This document shows, in pieces, positions 60,915 to 64,000 of a stretch of 64,000 nt of DNA; within the stretch, counting starts at the first letter, position 1; every line of letters starts with the position of its first letter. Made by a program: the position numbers and the translations under genes. The stretch covers positions 18,584,144 to 18,648,143 of the forward strand of contig CP099849.1 in the NCBI GenBank assembly GCA_030062745.1, read 5' to 3'. This DNA comes from Capitulum mitella (Eukaryota; Arthropoda; Thecostraca; Pollicipedomorpha; Pollicipedidae). The notes under the pieces were generated by a model. The model saw nothing but the letters and a program-made list of their open reading frames with translations. It was not told where the DNA came from and did not search any database.

Positions 60915-61095
60915 ACCTGATGGAGCCAACTGCAGCTGTCGGCTGCCACCTGATGACACCAGCCGCAACTGTCGACTGACCACCTGATGGAGCCAGCTGC
61001 TGCTGTAGACTGACCACCTGATGGAGCCAGCTGCAGCTGTAGACTGGCCTCCTGATGGAGTCAACTGCAGCTGTCGGCTGGCCGCTTGATGAAGC
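60915..61095. repeat. 34-bp minisatellite, about five copies
   Basis: Tandem units starting CACCTGATGGAGCCAACTGC and continuing AGCTGTAGACTGAC, 33-34 bp each. Because 34 is not a multiple of three, each unit shifts frame, so a protein reading is unlikely. Confidence 0.85.
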
Positions 61096-61099
61096 CTGC

Positions 61100-62750
61100 C
61101 AGACGCAGATCTAGAGTTTTACAAAATATTCTCCGAAAAAGGGTTACGGATGCTACAGGTCCCGTGCGTTGCATTAAGCTGGCTAGTTGGTGATTACACG
61201 TTGCGTATTGGCACGATTAAAATCGTTAAGTTTTGTTGTAAGTACCTACCTACGTTTCATTTGTCAGCAGCAAGAATACATTACGAGGACTCAGATGATT
61301 ATCGGAGGGGCTCAAATCATTATCTGAAGAGTTCAAACCCACCGAAAAGTATGCAAAAAGACTCCCCTGGTGTGTGTTCAGTCAATTATTATGGATGCCA
61401 GTTTGCCACTGCGGGTCCCTGGCACCCATAAAAAGTTAGGAAGCCACACTGGTGATTATGATCAGGTAGTCATTTCAGTAATGGTTTGTAGAAGATATCA
61501 CTGTGCCTATTTGACCAGATAACCGGTCCCAATTCTTTTCTTAATGTTTTATGCCACGTTATGTTTTATTACGTATTTTCTGCCTATCTTTAGCATTCTA
61601 TTTATATATTTCTACCTATCTTCTATCCCTCATTTAAATTAAGTGTAAACATTACGCACGCCCTTCCTTTGGCTCGCCGCCATTTCTGAGCGGCTCAAAA
61701 ACATGCATGAATAATTGATCTAAGAGTGGAAGCAGTACTCCCGGAATACTGATGAGTAAGAAAAATCTTGCAAGCTGACACATTGGAAATACAAATACCT
61801 AAATTTCAAGGAATTCAGCTATTTTCTGGTGAAAATTTCATGGATTTATGCCAGGTGATTGCGGAGTTTTTGTTCTCTATAAACTGGCATGGCCGGCCCG
61901 GGCTGCTCAGTTTCATTTTTTCCTTGAAGTAAGACTCACCCGCTTTCAGGTCCGCTCCTAGTTACAGTTTTCCATTTCATGACGTTCTCATTTTCCTTAC
62001 TAAACTCACAGAAAATACTGAGATGGGGGGATGAAGAGCAGCTTTGGGGACAGTCAGTTCAACATTGGAGGGGTCATGTCCCCTACAGGAGAATGCAAAG
62101 CCAATTGACGCAAAGAAAAAAACCATCATGGATTTCAATCCACAACTAATGTAAATGATAAATCACAAAATAATGTACTTAAGTAATATCCCAAGCCTCT
62201 GGAAGTAAGCTTTTCTTAGCCACTTTTTGAGGCATAGTATATTGGAGCAAATAAATGATCAGGTAAAAATAATGAGGGATTAGAAAAGTTGAAAATGAAT
62301 TTGTAATGTCATCCTTGTGCAGAAGTCTATAGCAAATCTGATACACATTGCGCAGATGAGCCCCTGAAAATGGCCAAAAACTACTGGGAGGTGCAGAACA
62401 GCAGTGACCTAGTTCAGCTGCCAAATAACAGAGTAAATGTCCTATTATGTTTTTGGCCCTATTTAAAAGCCAGTGACAGATATCCATCAATTTTCTGTGG
62501 TGTTTTCTTACCAAAAAAAAAAACGATTGAAGGGTGGTTATGGGTCTCCCTTTCTCCTAAGCCTAAACACTTATGCCTAACGTTATGGAAAGATCTGTTA
62601 AGAGGTAAAAGGAATGAGTGACTAAAGCGTTCAGTAGTCCCAAGGCTTTCATAAAAAAGTACACTCATTTTCACTTTTAACGGAAAACTTTCTGATGTCC
62701 ATGTAAGCCGCCCTGGTCATTCCCCCATACCAGATAATATGAAGCAACAC
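61100..62750. other. No supported gene
   Basis: AT-rich with short frames only (largest a 111-codon minus frame at 62179-62514, no motif). Confidence 0.35.
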
Positions 62751-62759
62751 CGCTACCGT

Positions 62760-62832
62760 GAACGATAGCTCAGTTCGTAGAGCACTGGTAACCCATCATG
62801 CCAAGACGGATTCAAGTCGCCTGGCCTTCGAT
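62760..62832 (+). repeat. tRNA-like sequence, probable SINE head
   Basis: TAGCTCAGTTCGTAGAGCA is a textbook D-arm/A box and GGATTCAAGTCGCC a B-box-like T-arm about 30 bp later. The T and acceptor stems do not pair well, so it is a tRNA-derived SINE head or pseudogene. The SINE body may extend to about 63100, where GTGTTAAAG recurs. Confidence 0.5.
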
Positions 62833-63285
62833 ATTTGGCCAGCAGGTCTACTGGCAACTGATCAGAAGAGGGTCAAGCCGACTACCTCACGGTCGTGTCG
62901 CACCCTCGGCGGCGTGTTAAAGTTCCGCCACAAAATCAACCGTTATCTGCCAGAATTCGATCAGGTGTAAGGGCGGGAATTTATGCGACAAGCTGCCTTA
63001 GCGCGGGCTCCGATTCCTATTATCATCCCAGTCTCGCGAGAGTTGGACTGCGGATGCCTCCCGGTGGACGAGTGTTAAAGAGCAAACTTTACAATCCGTG
63101 ACGTAAGTATCTGGGAAAGGCGGATGGATCCCGTAATTGAATTCATAAATGTCGTATCAATACGCTCTTTATTTCGGCCCGACAATACGAACACTGTCTG
63201 GCGCATCTTGAATATGGTCCTGAAGATCCTACTTGGCCTTCGGGTGAGGTAGGGCGGAGGCATAATAAATTTTTGGAGACGTTAG

Positions 63286-64000
63286 CCTTCGCCCGGCTGG
63301 GGAGGACGCAAATGCGCCCACCCCCTAAGTTTTTTCAACGTAACGAAAACATGGCGGAGCGCTGCTGCGCAGAATTTTCAGCACCTTTTTGTTCATTTAT
63401 TTTACACCCCGGAACAAATTTTAAGTTCCAAACAAGCCAATCTACTGACCGAGATCAAGTCAAAGAGGTTAAACTCTCAAAAACTGTAATCATCATAATT
63501 TTTTATGTTTGACGAATTTTGTACCAAACTTGAAGGAGTGCCAAAATGCGATAAACGTGACAACTGGTGCATTTCCGATTTTTCAGAAAATAGGGAGTCA
63601 GTGACCTGAGTTCAGGTCATTTTTGGGTACTTTATGAAATTTGGCCTTAATTTCAATTAAATTTTAAGGAATTTTCTTGCTCAGATATAGCCAAAAATAT
63701 GGCCAATGACATATGCTACCTTTATATTACAAGAACTCGCGTGATCCTGGCTCAGGTCATGACACCTGATATGGGTACCCCTAACCTGCAACAAACGATT
63801 TCCAAAAATCATAGCTGTCTGCCTAGAAATGATAATTTATTGCTTGCTGTGATAGAAATGGACGATGAGATCAAATTTAGCGCAAAAATAGGCCTATCTC
63901 TCACCCTGGATCAAAATGGGGTTGTCAAAGGTCACCCAGGGTCAATGATCCCTTGTCAGCTCACTTTACCCAGGGTGACCTTCAAGGAAGTGACGCGAGT
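63286..64000. mobile_element. Inverted-repeat element related to 54616-55828, cut by the window end
   Basis: TTAG then CCTTCGCCCGGCTGGGGAGG aligns without gaps to the left end of the 54616 element (TTAA then CCCGCCCCCGGCTGGGGAGG), followed by an analogous G-run/loop/C-run and later AGGTCA-rich sequence. The right end is outside the window. Confidence 0.5.

Noticed and set aside
60679-61064. Minus frames with repeated SGGQSTAAAGSIRW peptides
   Set aside because: Product of the 34-bp minisatellite; the unit length is not a multiple of three, so the frame changes every copy.
62760-62832. Functional tRNA gene
   Set aside because: The A box is excellent but T and acceptor stems do not pair; a SINE head is more likely.

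Overview
The window looks like animal nuclear DNA, most likely arthropod and possibly crustacean. There are spliced GC-rich exons with GT-AG borders, long AT-richer introns and intergenic DNA, CpG-island-like patches, and short TTAGG/CCTAA runs (the arthropod telomere unit) inside repeats. There is no operon structure and no prokaryotic feature. No species can be named from sequence alone.

Host genes are sparse. At 90-512 a probable exon carries a DHHA1-type GGGH motif. At 1126-4933 five plus-strand exons with matching splice phases encode the C-terminal part of a TPR protein of the immunophilin co-chaperone kind (FKBP6/Shutdown-like is my best guess). It ends in an R3H-like domain whose signature arginine is a histidine; its 5' exons are missing. 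Elsewhere there are only isolated exon candidates: a plus exon at 23182-23333 ending in a VCFLCA motif, a plus first exon at 29578-29670, and a minus first exon at 39274-39376. CpG-rich patches lie at 24.3, 26.2, 27.2-28.4, 28.7-29.0, 29.4-29.9, 33.6-34.1 and 39.2-39.6 kb and may be promoters or first exons of genes with very long introns.

Most of the rest is mobile DNA. The clearest elements are an apparently intact mariner (50093-51424, 355-residue DD34D transposase, TA duplication) and a decayed hAT element (9230-12907, 8-bp duplication, BED-finger remnant, many GTTACT subterminal repeats). There are several about 1.2-kb non-coding inverted-repeat elements, four of which fit TTAA target sites (5805-7037, 44864-46075, 54616-55828, 57141-58395). 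Other elements are a hairpin element at 13116-13466, two related foldback elements whose arms are minisatellites of GACGAACTTTTGTCC (13691-14480 and 32268-33152, opposite orientations), a frameshifted Penelope-like reverse transcriptase (60180-60470) and two tRNA-like SINE heads. Microsatellites and GC-rich minisatellites fill further gaps.

The most unusual signals are the paired minisatellite-armed foldback elements, the G-run/loop/C-run hairpins near the ends of many elements, the AGGTCA (nuclear-receptor half-site) motifs carried by the non-coding elements, and the TPR plus R3H-like protein end. All calls rest on reading the sequence; no database search was possible.
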